Position numbers and translations under genes: made by a program. DNA of 51,403 bases from JBEKTY01 sp049515555. Its GTDB lineage: Bacteria; Planctomycetota; Planctomycetia; Pirellulales; Thermoguttaceae. Shown one piece after another: positions 1-10,000 of this stretch. The stretch spans positions 1 to 51,403 of the forward strand of contig JBEKTY010000038.1 in assembly GCA_049515555.1 (NCBI GenBank). The letters are read 5' to 3'. Numbering within the stretch: position 1 is the first letter of the stretch; every line of letters begins with the position of its first letter. The notes beneath the pieces are model-generated. The model saw only the letters and a list, made by a program, of their open reading frames with translations, was not told where the DNA came from and searched no databases.

Positions 1-642
1 GCCGCGCATCGTAATGACAACCGGTTTTTCCTCGGAGAACTGCACGTAATTGGCCACGTACAGATCCAGGCGGCCGTCGTTGTCGTAGTCCAGGAAGCAG
101 GCCCCGGCGCCGACCTTATGACCCCGCCCCACGCCGGCCTTTTTGGTCACGTCGGTAAACGTGCCGTCGCCGTTGTTATGGTAGAGGATGTTCTCGCCGT
201 AGTTGTTCAGGTACAGATCCTGGTAGCCGTCGTTGTCATAGTCGCCCACGCAGACGCCCAGGCCGTGTCCCGTACCGCCCCCGACGCCGGCCTCGTCGGT
301 GACGTCCTTGAACCTGAATCCGCCCAGGTTGCGGTAGAGGTGGTTCTTCGGCTGCACGTTCACCTTCGTGCCCGCCAGCGGCCGGCCGTTGAGGAAGTAG
401 ATATCGGTCTTGCCGTCGTTGTCGTAGTCGAACAGGGCCAGGCCGGAGCTGACGTACTCGACGATGTACTTCCGCCCGCTGCCGCCGTGGGTATGCACGA
501 AATCGATGCCGCTCTGGGCGGTCACGTCGCGAAACTTGATGGGGCACTCGGCAGCCGCCGCGGGGGCCGCGAGCAGCCCCGGCAGACCGAGGGCCCAGCA
601 CAGAATCCCAGGCCGCCTGCACCAGCCGAACACAGGTCCCAT
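1..642 (-). CDS. FG-GAP/VCBS repeat protein (CRTAC1-like), 3' end outside window
   Basis: Secreted or surface beta-propeller protein of unknown ligand; the visible 214 residues are the N-terminal part and the frame runs off the left edge. An N-terminal signal peptide (hydrophobic stretch about residues 11-28, Ala-rich end before AECPIKF) is followed by an FRDVTAQSGI segment typical of ASPIC/UnbV-type proteins. Three repeats with the calcium-binding loop DYDNDG follow, each ending in DIYF, DLYL or DLYV. I chose the ATG at 642 because it gives the signal peptide; an ATG 8 bases upstream is in another frame. It lies 3 bases after the stop of the TPR gene, so the two are probably co-translated, a common planctomycete pairing. 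No enzyme motif is visible; a structural or binding role is inference. Confidence 0.85.
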   Translation of the reverse strand, partial: MGPVFGWCRRPGILCWALGLPGLLAAPAAAAECPIKFRDVTAQSGIDFVHTHGGSGRKYIVEYVSSGLALFDYDNDGKTDIYFLNGRPLAGTKVNVQPKNHLYRNLGGFRFKDVTDEAGVGGGTGHGLGVCVGDYDNDGYQDLYLNNYGENILYHNNGDGTFTDVTKKAGVGRGHKVGAGACFLDYDNDGRLDLYVANYVQFSEEKPVVITMRG

Positions 643-645
643 CCC

Positions 646-1980
646 TCATCTCCTCGCTTCCAGTCGCTCCAGCATGCGCCGGTAGATGCCATTGTTGGGA
701 TCAAGCTCGGTAGCCTTCTTCGCGGCGGAAATCGCATCATCCGGCCGCTTGCTCTGCGCCTGGGCGTCGGCCAGGAGCGCGTAGAACTCGGCTCGCGCCG
801 GATAAGCGGCGATCAATTCCTTGAGCGTCGCAATGGCCTCCGGCCCCCGCTGGACGCTTACCAGGAACATCGCCAATTCGAAGCGAAACTTGATACTTTG
901 CGGGTCGAGCTCGGCTCCTCTGCGCAGCAGGCCTTCGATTTTTGCCGTGTTCTGGCGCCGGAGGTAGACCGTTACGGCCTCCCAGCAGGTCTGTGCCAGG
1001 CAGCGCCGCGACCTGGCCACGTCGAAGGAAATGTCTCTCCGGGTGCGCTGGAACTGCAGGAATGCGGCGTTGCGGGTCTCGTACTGCCCCATGGCCCGCT
1101 TCGACTGATCTTCCAACCGGAGTTTCGCGCAGGCCGTGGCAAGTCCGAGATACGCGCGCTGGTCGCCGGGCTCCAGCTTGACGGCCGTCTCGTAGCTGGC
1201 CTTGGCCTTCTCGAATTCTCCCAGCATCGCGTAGGACTGTCCCAAGGCCATGTGGCTGGCCGCATCCTTGGGCATGATCTCGATTGCACGCCGCAATTCG
1301 GGCACGGCCTCCTCCGGCCGGCCCAGCCAATTCAGGGCTTGCGCCAGTTGGCGGAGGAGGTACACCGACCCCGGAGTCTGTGCCAGACCCTTGCGGCAGA
1401 GCTCGACAACCTTTTCGTGCTCTCCCTTGTCATGCGCGATCGACGCCAGCCCGGCGCAGGCGTCGGCGCGACTGGGATCGCGGCTCCATGCCTGTTCCCA
1501 GTATTGCCACGCCTTCGCCCCTTCACCGCAGCGATAGTGGACCTTGGCCAAAAGGTTGACGCCATCCACGCTGTCCGGATACTCTTGGATCAGACGCTGG
1601 CCGATCTCCAAAGATTCCTTCTTGAGGGCCTCGGCTTCGGCGCGCACCGCTTCTACGGGATCGGGCTGCGGGGAGGCGGGGGTCGCAGCCGAAACCGGAG
1701 GCGGCCCCGCGGCGGGCTTGGCCCCCTCCGCCGTTTCGACGATGCGTGTTGGGAAAGAAGGCTTGGGCCCCGGGGTCCCTTGCGTTTGCCGGGCGAGTGG
1801 TGGCGGCCGCTCTTCCGGGGATCGGTCGCCGCGACGAGAAGCGATCGCCCAGAATGAAACCGTCGCCGCCGCGGCGCAAACCGCCGCCAAGAGCAGCCAC
1901 CCGCGCGCCGGCCAACGCCTGGCGGGTGGCTGTTTGGGCTTTAGTGTTGCACCCTTGATCCGGTTCTTTCGCCTGCGCAC
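646..1980 (-). CDS. TPR-repeat protein with N-terminal membrane anchor
   Basis: Tetratricopeptide protein of about 444 residues, probably a protein-interaction scaffold at the membrane. A basic N-terminus (RRRKNR) precedes one hydrophobic segment (GWLLLAAVCAAAATVSFWAI, about residues 27-46), then a Pro-rich stretch, then TPR units with the usual W/Y, G, A, P spacing through most of the remainder, the last ones near the C-terminus. I prefer the GTG at 1980 because AGAGGT lies 7 bases upstream; the frame also stays open to a TTG at 2028 with a poorer ribosome site. Its stop is 3 bases from the start of the FG-GAP gene, so they form a two-gene unit. No catalytic motif is visible. Confidence 0.82.
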   Translation of the reverse strand: MRRRKNRIKGATLKPKQPPARRWPARGWLLLAAVCAAAATVSFWAIASRRGDRSPEERPPPLARQTQGTPGPKPSFPTRIVETAEGAKPAAGPPPVSAATPASPQPDPVEAVRAEAEALKKESLEIGQRLIQEYPDSVDGVNLLAKVHYRCGEGAKAWQYWEQAWSRDPSRADACAGLASIAHDKGEHEKVVELCRKGLAQTPGSVYLLRQLAQALNWLGRPEEAVPELRRAIEIMPKDAASHMALGQSYAMLGEFEKAKASYETAVKLEPGDQRAYLGLATACAKLRLEDQSKRAMGQYETRNAAFLQFQRTRRDISFDVARSRRCLAQTCWEAVTVYLRRQNTAKIEGLLRRGAELDPQSIKFRFELAMFLVSVQRGPEAIATLKELIAAYPARAEFYALLADAQAQSKRPDDAISAAKKATELDPNNGIYRRMLERLEARR

Positions 1981-2028
1981 CGCGTGACCTCTGAAAGGCA
2001 CGCCTCTACCGTACGATTGACGGCGCAA

Positions 2029-2410
2029 GCCTCTGTTCCAGGCGCAAAAGACCGCTATTACAAAGCAAATAGGAGTTTAACAAATTTCTCACTGAATTGC
2101 AAGGATTTATGCCCGGATAGCAGCAGTTCCGCGACCGGGACGGAGTTGGGGTGGAAGTCGTAGCAAGAAAGCGTTTGGGAGCCATGGTTTGTGCCGAAAT
2201 TGCACCCAACTCCCTTCCCTTCCGGAGATTGTCGCGTAAGACCGGCTATGCAGAAAAAACCTTGAGTGTTGCACAACCATGCACTGGGCCCTAGCCGGCG
2301 GCCCTCGGATTGGGCTCGATTTTCGCCAGGGCTGTTTGTCTTTAAGTTCTTTCATGCCAATGGCTTCCCATGAACCGGAAAGCAGCAAAACCATGATACA
2401 ATGAATCGCC
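2029..2410. other. Intergenic region, no recognised gene
   Basis: Visibly more A/T-rich than the flanking genes. The minus strand holds a 72-codon open frame (2058-2276) that I do not recognise and that has no clear ribosome site. The two divergent flanking genes (TPR leftward, beta-helix rightward) must have their promoters here, but I cannot place them with confidence. A TACAAT stands about 10 bases before the ATG at 2411, too close for an ordinary leader. Confidence 0.5.
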
Positions 2411-5254
2411 ATGCAGGTGCCAATACTGGTATTGTTCCTCATTACAACCGCCCGATTGGCCGACGCCGAGACTGCCGTGTTCTGGGCCAGCGATCCGATC
2501 AGTCCCGGCGACACGGTGTTGATGATCGGCGAGGGGTTTGGCGCGAACCCAGTCATCGAGGTGGTCCGTCTGACCGACGGGTCGGCGGGCGAACCTACGG
2601 GCGCGCCCGTCGCCTGGCCCGGCAACGGACAACATCTGACAGCGGCTCAAGCCACCGAACAGTCGCTGAAGTTCACGCTGCCGGCCGACTGGAAGCCCGG
2701 CGTATTTGCGGTGCGAATCGCGGGACGCGGCAATCCGACCGTCGTGCTGCTGAACGTGCCGCAAATCTGGTGGGCGCAGGGCAACCCGGGCGTCGATGCC
2801 AGCCCCGGCGGCGGGATTCGGCTGTTCGGCAAGAACCTCGGCTCGAAGCAGAATGAAACGACGACGGCCACGGCCTGGCTGGCGGGCCCCCAGACGATTT
2901 TGCTTCCCGTTACGGCCGATTGCCATGCGGCCACACTGACGCTGCCCAAGGAACTCCCGGCGGGTCAATACAGGCTCCGCATCCATAGCGGGCTGGGGGG
3001 CGCCGCGGCCTGGAGCCAGCCGGTGTCGCTAAACGTCGTCGCACCCCGACAATGGCCCCAGGCGGTCTTCAACGTCAGGGATTGCGGGGCGGAAGGCGAC
3101 GGCGTCAAGGACGACACCCATGCGGTGCGGTCGGCCCTGGCGAAGGCCGGGCAGAACGGCGGCGGGCACGTCTTCTTTCCCGCGGGACGATACCGGCTTT
3201 CCGGGTCGCTCAAAATTCCGCGCCTGACCGTGTTGCACGGCGCTGATCGGCAACGGGCCTGCCTGGCCTGGGCCGACTTGCCCCAGCCGCCCGACGTGCT
3301 CCTGGCCGGCACGAACTCCTTCGGCATCGAGGAGTTGACGGTCTACGCACAGAACTATCGTCACGTGATTGCCGGCGACCTGGGCGATCAGCCGGGGGCC
3401 GGCGACGTGTTCCTGCGGGGCGTGCGGGTGCGTGCCAATGCCTACCGCGGCCATCCGACCGTGGAGCAGGTCGACGCGCGTTTTCGCCAGTCCCAGCAAC
3501 TTTCTACCGGCGGCGGCGACACGGTGCGGCTGGGCGGCCCGAACGTCGAGATCACCGATTGCGACCTTTACGGCAGCGGCCGCGCACTGTTCCTAAGCCG
3601 GGTCCGCGGCGGATGCGTCCGCGGCAATACGCTGGTCAACGGCCGCTGGGGCTGGTACTGCATCTCCGGAAGCGACGGCCTCAGCTTCGAGAACAATCTC
3701 CTCATGGGCGGCGATCTCATGTCGACCGGCGGCGGCTTGAACTGCCTGGACGGCTCGACCTGTTCCCAAAACGTCTATTTCGCCCACAATCGACTGCGCC
3801 TGATGCACGGCTGGGACCGCGAGGCCATGACCAGCGACGCCGGCGGCGACGCCTACTTCGGGAAGATCCGCTCGGCCAGCGGCACGACCGTGGTCCTGGC
3901 CGCCGAGCCCAAGTGGAACCAGCGGAGCTGGATCGGGGCGGCCCTGTTCGTGCTCCAGGGCCCGGGGGCCGGCCAGTATCGCCGCGTCGTACGGCACGCC
4001 GCAGCGACGGTCGAGATCGACCGCCCCTGGCGCGTGCCGCCCGGCGCGGAGTCCGACCTTTGCATCACCATGTTCCAGGGCCATTACCTGATCCTGGACA
4101 ACGAGTTCACCGACACCGGCGCGCTGCAGTTCTTCGGGACCTCGATCGAGTGCCTCGCGGCCGGCAACCGCTGCACGCGGATGCAGGGCATCCGCGGCCT
4201 GGGCATGTGGTATGAAGGCTACCAGCCAAGCTGGTTCTGCCAATACCTGGGCAACGAGATCCTCGAGGGGAACTACTATCACTGGGACTCGGCCGCCGAC
4301 GCGGTGCTGGAAGTGGCCAGCAGCGCGCAGCCGCCGTATGCCGGCACGATGAACCGCGGGGCCGTCGTGCGCGGCAACCATCTCCATAACCATGCCCAAA
4401 TTCGCGTTACGGGCCAGTGCCGCGACGTGCTCATCGAGGGCAACCGGATCGAAGACGTCGATCAGGGCATCTTCATCAGCCGCGAGGCCCGCGACGTGCT
4501 GGCGGCCAGCAACACCTTCCGCGGAGTGAAGAATCCCATCGTGGACGAGGAAGCGGTCCGTAGGGCGGCCGAGGAGCGGTTGAAGCGGTACCTGGGCCGT
4601 CGCGATCCCGTGGCCGCGTGGACGTTCGACGAGATCCAGGAGGGCAGCTTCGCCGACGGCTCGGGCAACGGTTTCTCGGCCGTCGTGGCGGACGGCGTGG
4701 GCCTGGCCGACGGCGTGCGGGGGCGCGCGGCCCGCTTCGACGGCAAGGGTTATCTACGCGTGGACGAGCCGGCCGTGTTCAACGCGCCCGACGTCACGCT
4801 CTCGCTATGGGTCAAGCCGCTGACGGTTTCCGGCCGCCGGGGGCTGGTCGCCAAGCGGCTGGCTGGCTGCGGCTCGCCGCTGGTGATCACGCAGCAGGGG
4901 GCGTGCATCGGCTTCGAGGCGGCGGATGCCGGCGGGCGCTGGCCCTTCAACTTCAGCTCGCCCGCGGTGCTCAAGGCCGACCGCTGGACGCACGTGGCCG
5001 TTGCGATCCGCCGCGGCGCGGGGATCGCCATCTATGCCGACGGCCGCCAGGTTGCGGAGAAAAAGATCACGCTGGATCGTATGGCGAACAACGAGCCGCT
5101 CATTCTCGGCCGCGAGGCATGGGGCGGCGATCCGCCCAAGGGTGACACGCCCGGGCCGTACGTGGGCCTGATCGACGAGCTGAAAATCTGGACCCGCGCG
5201 TTGACACCGGCCGAGATTCAGGCAGAATACTCCAAGGTACTCCAGAACCCGTAA
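2411..5254 (+). CDS. Secreted right-handed beta-helix (pectate-lyase-like) protein with C-terminal LamG domain
   Basis: Probable extracellular polysaccharide-active or binding protein, 947 residues. Residues 1-19 form a signal peptide ending ARLADA. About 25-210 look like two Ig/IPT-type beta domains. From about 218 the text NVRDCGAEGDGVKDDT with PAGRYRLSG is the characteristic start of a pectate-lyase-3 type parallel beta-helix, which continues with N-rich rungs (GNTLVNGRWGW, EGNRIEDVDQGIF) to about 710. About 733-940 is a concanavalin-like LamG domain (AAWTFDE, GSGNG, ARFDGKGYL, LSLWVKP, GLIDELKIW). No recognised ribosome site precedes the ATG. The next gene starts 20 bases downstream, so the pair is probably an operon. 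The fold is clear; the substrate and whether it is a lyase, hydrolase or epimerase are not. Confidence 0.85.
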   Translation: MQVPILVLFLITTARLADAETAVFWASDPISPGDTVLMIGEGFGANPVIEVVRLTDGSAGEPTGAPVAWPGNGQHLTAAQATEQSLKFTLPADWKPGVFAVRIAGRGNPTVVLLNVPQIWWAQGNPGVDASPGGGIRLFGKNLGSKQNETTTATAWLAGPQTILLPVTADCHAATLTLPKELPAGQYRLRIHSGLGGAAAWSQPVSLNVVAPRQWPQAVFNVRDCGAEGDGVKDDTHAVRSALAKAGQNGGGHVFFPAGRYRLSGSLKIPRLTVLHGADRQRACLAWADLPQPPDVLLAGTNSFGIEELTVYAQNYRHVIAGDLGDQPGAGDVFLRGVRVRANAYRGHPTVEQVDARFRQSQQLSTGGGDTVRLGGPNVEITDCDLYGSGRALFLSRVRGGCVRGNTLVNGRWGWYCISGSDGLSFENNLLMGGDLMSTGGGLNCLDGSTCSQNVYFAHNRLRLMHGWDREAMTSDAGGDAYFGKIRSASGTTVVLAAEPKWNQRSWIGAALFVLQGPGAGQYRRVVRHAAATVEIDRPWRVPPGAESDLCITMFQGHYLILDNEFTDTGALQFFGTSIECLAAGNRCTRMQGIRGLGMWYEGYQPSWFCQYLGNEILEGNYYHWDSAADAVLEVASSAQPPYAGTMNRGAVVRGNHLHNHAQIRVTGQCRDVLIEGNRIEDVDQGIFISREARDVLAASNTFRGVKNPIVDEEAVRRAAEERLKRYLGRRDPVAAWTFDEIQEGSFADGSGNGFSAVVADGVGLADGVRGRAARFDGKGYLRVDEPAVFNAPDVTLSLWVKPLTVSGRRGLVAKRLAGCGSPLVITQQGACIGFEAADAGGRWPFNFSSPAVLKADRWTHVAVAIRRGAGIAIYADGRQVAEKKITLDRMANNEPLILGREAWGGDPPKGDTPGPYVGLIDELKIWTRALTPAEIQAEYSKVLQNP

Positions 5255-5274
5255 AACCAATCCCTGGTGAAACC

Positions 5275-6597
5275 ATGTCCGCATTGAAGAACTCTGATTC
5301 CCGCGCCCGGTCCCGAACCGCCATCTCCCGCCGGCAGGCGATGGGCCGCATGGCAGGCCTCGTCGGCGTGGCGGCGTCGCCGCTGGTCTTGCCCTGGCGG
5401 CTGTTCGGCGCAACGGCCCCCTCGAAACAGATCACGCTGGGCTTCGTGGGACTGGGCAACGAAGGCTATGGGCATAACCTGATGGCGTTCCTGTACGAGA
5501 ACGACGCCCGGGCGGTGGCCGTCTGCGACGTAATGGCCAGCCGCCGCACGCGGGCCCGCGAAACGGTCGACAAGCAGTATTCGGCGACGGGCTGCAAGGA
5601 GATCGCCGATTTCCGCGACCTCATCGCCCGCAAGGACATCGACGCCGTGGTCATCTCCACGCCCGACCACTGGCACGTGCCGATCTCGCTCATGGCCCTG
5701 GAGGCGGGCAAGGACGTGTTCTGCGAGAAGCCCACGCTCACCATCGCCGAGGGACGCCGGCTCGTCGAGACGGTCAATCGCCACAAGGCGGTGTTCCAGG
5801 TGGGCATCGAGGACCGCTCGGTGATCTACTATTACCGCATGGCGGAGCTGGTGCGCAACGGGGCGATCGGTCAGTTGAAGACGATCCACGTCAAGCTGCC
5901 GGCCGGCTCGGCTTTCCCCATTGAAAAACCGGCCCCCGTGCCCGCCGATCTGAATTGGGACCTGTGGCTCGGCCCGGCGCCCTTTCATCCTTTCACCCCC
6001 ACCCGCACCGAGGCCATGCACTGGCGGCAGGTCCGCGACTATTCCGGCGGCCTGTTGACCGACTGGGGTTCGCATCTGCTGGACACGGCCCAGGTGGCCA
6101 ACTTCGCCGAAGCGAGCGGTCCGGTGGAAGTCGAAGGTACAGGGGAGCTCCCCAAGAACTCGATGGCCACGACGTTCGTCACCTTCAAGCTGCATTATCG
6201 TTATGCCAACGGCGTGGAGATGTTCGTGGAGTCGGGCGGTGTGGCCCTCCGCTTCGACGGCACCGAGGCTTGGATCGGCAACAACGGCTGGTGCGGCCGG
6301 CTGGAGGGAACCTCCAACGACTTGCTGCGGCGGAAGTATCCTCGGGCGGGCAACAAGATCTGGCCCATGCCGCCCAACGAGCAACGCAACTTCCTCGACT
6401 GCGTCAAGTCCCGCCAGCCGACCACCTACACGGCCGAGGCCGATCAGCGGCTCAGCACGGCGATGCACATCGGCAACATCGCCATGGAGCTCGGCCGCAA
6501 ATTGAAGTGGGACCCGAAGAGCGAATCGTTCCCCGGCGACGAAGCGGCCAACGCCCTGCGCAGCCGGCCGGCGCGCGACGATTGGATGAAGAAATAG
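5275..6597 (+). CDS. Tat-exported Gfo/Idh/MocA family oxidoreductase
   Basis: NAD(P)-dependent sugar or cyclitol oxidoreductase-type protein, 440 residues, expected outside the cytoplasmic membrane. A twin-arginine signal (SRRQAM followed by a hydrophobic stretch, about residues 20-48) precedes the Rossmann nucleotide loop GFVGLGNEGYG at about 56. Other family marks are the acidic end of strand 2 (AVCDV), DAVVISTPDHWHVP near 125-137 and the CEKPT segment near 149, whose Lys is the usual catalytic residue. The C-terminal alpha/beta domain carries DWGSHLLDTAQ. Exported members of this family are expanded in planctomycetes and usually have undefined substrates. It follows the beta-helix gene by 20 bases, suggesting that it acts on a sugar released by that protein (inference). 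Confidence 0.92.
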   Translation: MSALKNSDSRARSRTAISRRQAMGRMAGLVGVAASPLVLPWRLFGATAPSKQITLGFVGLGNEGYGHNLMAFLYENDARAVAVCDVMASRRTRARETVDKQYSATGCKEIADFRDLIARKDIDAVVISTPDHWHVPISLMALEAGKDVFCEKPTLTIAEGRRLVETVNRHKAVFQVGIEDRSVIYYYRMAELVRNGAIGQLKTIHVKLPAGSAFPIEKPAPVPADLNWDLWLGPAPFHPFTPTRTEAMHWRQVRDYSGGLLTDWGSHLLDTAQVANFAEASGPVEVEGTGELPKNSMATTFVTFKLHYRYANGVEMFVESGGVALRFDGTEAWIGNNGWCGRLEGTSNDLLRRKYPRAGNKIWPMPPNEQRNFLDCVKSRQPTTYTAEADQRLSTAMHIGNIAMELGRKLKWDPKSESFPGDEAANALRSRPARDDWMKK

Positions 6598-6629
6598 TCG
6601 CGACGTGGTCGGCAAGGACCTGTTGCCGT

Positions 6630-6680
6630 CACTGCCGACCACCGGCAGGTTTCCTAACTCCAGGACTGGCCGATACTTAC
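6630..6680 (+). repeat. 51-nt direct repeat, copy 1
   Basis: Aligns without gaps to 12858-12908 with 41 of 51 identical positions by my count; the shared core is TCCTAACTCCAGGA. The two copies are in the same orientation and bracket the giant surface-protein gene and the integrase remnant. Confidence 0.75.
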
Positions 6681-6919
6681 GAAAGTGAACGTGAGCTCAC
6701 CGACCTGGCCGCCCGCAGCAAACTCGTAGCCCGCCCCCAGGATCGCGCCCAAGAGCCCCGAGGCCCCGTTCTTGTGATCCGCGGCAAATAGCCCCGGGCA
6801 CGTCGCCCACCACGCCGCCCCGGGCTACAATCGCCCTATGGCCTACAAGCACACCCTCGCGTCAACATTTGCGCGGTCGTCGTGCCCGGCACGATAATCG
6901 TTCACGCGCGCCATGTATT

Positions 6920-6947
6920 TTGTTAATCCGCCACGGTGGGGTATAAT
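6920..6947 (+). promoter_or_regulatory. Sigma-70-type promoter for the surface-protein gene
   Basis: TTGTTA (6920-6925), a 16-bp spacer, then a perfect TATAAT (6942-6947). Transcription from here would give a leader of roughly 140 nt before the ATG at 7096. Confidence 0.5.
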
Positions 6948-7095
6948 CGGGGTAATACCGGGCAGCTGGGGGAGGATCTGCCCGGTGTCGTCACGATGGC
7001 AGCAGCGGGGGGATCGGGGTTGGCCTGCGCACCCTCTTGCCGGCGACGGCGGCCGGCGGCAAACAGGAGGCGCGTTACTCGAAGGAGACCTTGAC

Positions 7096-10000
7096 ATGAG
7101 ACACTCACGCGGACGATCAGGGGCCGAGCGGGTTCGAAGATGGAGCCGGGCGGGGCGGGGTTTGCGGGGCCGGCAGTCGGCGGGCCGGTTGGCACGGCTG
7201 GAACGGTTGGAACCGCGCACGCTCTTGTCATCGACACCGATCGGCGCGGGCCACGCATCCGCCCTGTCCGCCCTCATGGTCGGAGACGCCGCTGTCACCG
7301 GGCCGTCGATGCTCAAGGATGTCAACGCCTGCGACGCCTCGTCTTCGCCGACCGAGTTGACCCAGTTGGGCAACATCGTCTATTTCTTCGCCGACGACGG
7401 CATCCACGGCAAGGAGCTGTGGCGGACCGACGGCACGGCCGGCGGCACCTACATGGTGATCGATACCATCCCGGGCAGTTCGGGCCTGGGCGACGGCGCC
7501 CCCTTGACCACCGACGGAACCAGCCTTTACTACGTCTACCGGAACGCCCCGGTCGGCGACCAGATCTGGACCAGCGACGGCACGGCGGGCGGCACGCACC
7601 TGTACGACAGCGGGATGGTCTGCACCGAGGCATTCAACGCCATCGGCGGCGTCGTCTATTTTGTCGGGCAACAGGCGTACTACAACTTCAACGTCCAGGT
7701 GTGGGAGTGTTTTTCCAGCTCGATCAACCCGACTCCGTGGGCCATCTCGCACAACCCTAGCGGCGGTTACTGGCCCGGACACGCCACCAAGGCGGCCGGA
7801 ATGATGTGGTGGTCCGAATTCCACTCCTACTATTCCGACTACATCGCGGCGACCAACAATGCAACTTTCGGTCAGTGCCTGGAACCTGCGGGATTTACCG
7901 ACGTCAACGGGCACTGCATGTTTACCGCCAGCGGCGGCGTATGGCTCTACGTCAGCAACTCGCCGGTCGAGGCCCCGGGGCCGGGCTCGCCCAACGGCAC
8001 GCTGAGCGCCGTCTTCGCCAACGGGAAGTATTTCTTCAACGCCTCGGACGCGGCGCACGGCACCGAGCTCTGGACCTGGGACGGCAATTCGGGCGACGCG
8101 GCCTCGGTCGTGGATATCAATCCGGGCACGGCCGACTCCTCACCCCAATCGCTGACCACGGTCGGCAACGAGGTCTATTTCCTCGCCAACGACGGCACGC
8201 ACGGCACCGAGCTCTGGAAGAGCGACGGCACGACCGCCGGCACCGCGATGGTCGCCGACTTGACGCCGGGGGCCGGCGGCTCGACGATCGCGAATTTGAC
8301 GGCTGTCGGCAACACGCTCTTCTTCACCTTCAACGACGGCACACACGGCACCGAGCTTTGGAAGAGCGACGGCACGAGCGCCGGCACCATGATGGTGGCC
8401 GACATTTCCCCCGGAATCGCAAGCTCGAGCCCCGGCAACCTCACCAACTACAGCGGCGTCCTGCTGTTCACGGCCGACGACGGGGTTCACGGCCAGGAGC
8501 TTTGGCGGAGCGACGGCACTGCGGCCGGCACGTCGATGGTCCTGGACATCAACACCAATACGCTCGACTCGAACCCGTCCGGCTACGTCGCCGTCGGCGC
8601 CATGACCTATTTTGTGGCCAATGACGGGGTTCATGGGCAAGAGCTTTGGAAAACGGATGGCACCACGGCGGGGACGGCCCTGGTGGCCGACATCAACCCC
8701 GGCGCCGGCGGCTCCTATCCCGCCGGTCTGGCCAACGTGGGCGGCACGCTCTTCTTCTCGGCTAACGACGGCACCGACGGCACGGAACTCTGGAAGAGCG
8801 ACGGCACCGCAGCCGGGACGGTCATGGTTTCGGACATCAACCCGGGCGCCGGCGGTTCCTATCCGTCCGACCTGACCAACGTTGGCGGCACGCTCTTCTT
8901 TGCCGCCAACGACGGGACCGACGGGACAGAACTCTGGAAGAGCGACGGCACGCCCGGCGGCACCGTGCTGGTGAAGGACATCCGCTCCGGCTCGGCCGAC
9001 TCGTCGCCCCAGCAGTTGACCAATGTCAGCGGCACGCTCTTCTTCGTGGCCAACGACGGGTCCACCGGCAACGAGGTTTGGCGGAGCAACGGAACCACCC
9101 AGGGGACTACCATCCTGAAGGACATCCGCTCCGGCGGCCAGACCTCGTATCCCAGCGGCCTCTGCAACGCCGGCGGCACACTCTACTTCTCGGCCGACGA
9201 CGGCATCCACGGCGCCGAGCTCTGGGCTAGCAACGGCACCACGGCGAGCACCACGCTGGTCAAAGACATTCGCTCCGGATCGGCCGGCTCCTCGCCCGCC
9301 ATGCTGACCCCTATGGGCAGCAAGGTCTTTTTTACCGCCAACGACGGCACGACGGGCACGGAGCTCTGGGTAAGCGACGGCACCGCCGGCGGAACGTTCC
9401 TCGTCGACGATCTCAACGGCGGCAGCGGCGGCTCCTCGTTCGGCTCGTTGGCCGCCACCGGCAGCGAGTTGTTCTTCACCGCCAACGGGCACCTGCTGGA
9501 AACCAACGGCACGGCCGGCAACGTCACGACGTTGGCGAGCGTCAGCCCCACGACCGGCCTGGCCGTTGCGGGCGGCCGGGTGTTCTTCGGCAACAACGAC
9601 GGGACCGACGGCCCCGAGCTGTGGCAAAGCGACGGCACGTCCTCCGGCACCTCGCTGGTGGCCGACCTCTTCCCGGGGCCGTCCGGCTCGTCGCCCACGG
9701 CCCTGATGGGCGTGGGCGACCGCCTGTTCTTCACCGCCACCGATCAGTTCCTCGGCACCGAGCCGTGGATGCTCGCGGTGAGCCCCACCGTGACGATCAA
9801 CCAGGCGGCGGCGCAATCGGATCCGACGCCCTCGCCGCCGATCGATTTTACGGCGGTCTTCAGTGTGCCGATGACCGATTTCACCGGGCAGGACGTCAGC
9901 TTCGCCGGCAGCACCGCGCCGGGTACGCTGGTGGCCGTGGTCACCGGCAGCGGCACGACCTACAGCGTCGCGGTGAGCGGCATGACTGGCCCGGGCACCG

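Larger units (their letters stand above)
6598..7095. other. Intergenic region with a repeat copy, a hairpin and a promoter
   Basis: Contains one copy of a 51-nt direct repeat (6630-6680), an imperfect 11-bp inverted repeat (about 6789-6828; TAGCCCCGGGC against its complement with one mismatch), and a promoter for the surface-protein gene. On the minus strand 6657-6790 there is a short open frame ending in the repeat (reads GYEFAAGGQVGELTFTF near its end) that could be a gene remnant; I do not recognise it. Confidence 0.5.

Noticed and set aside
118..1857. A 579-codon plus-strand open frame
   Set aside because: Antisense to the TPR and FG-GAP genes, whose motifs are unmistakable.
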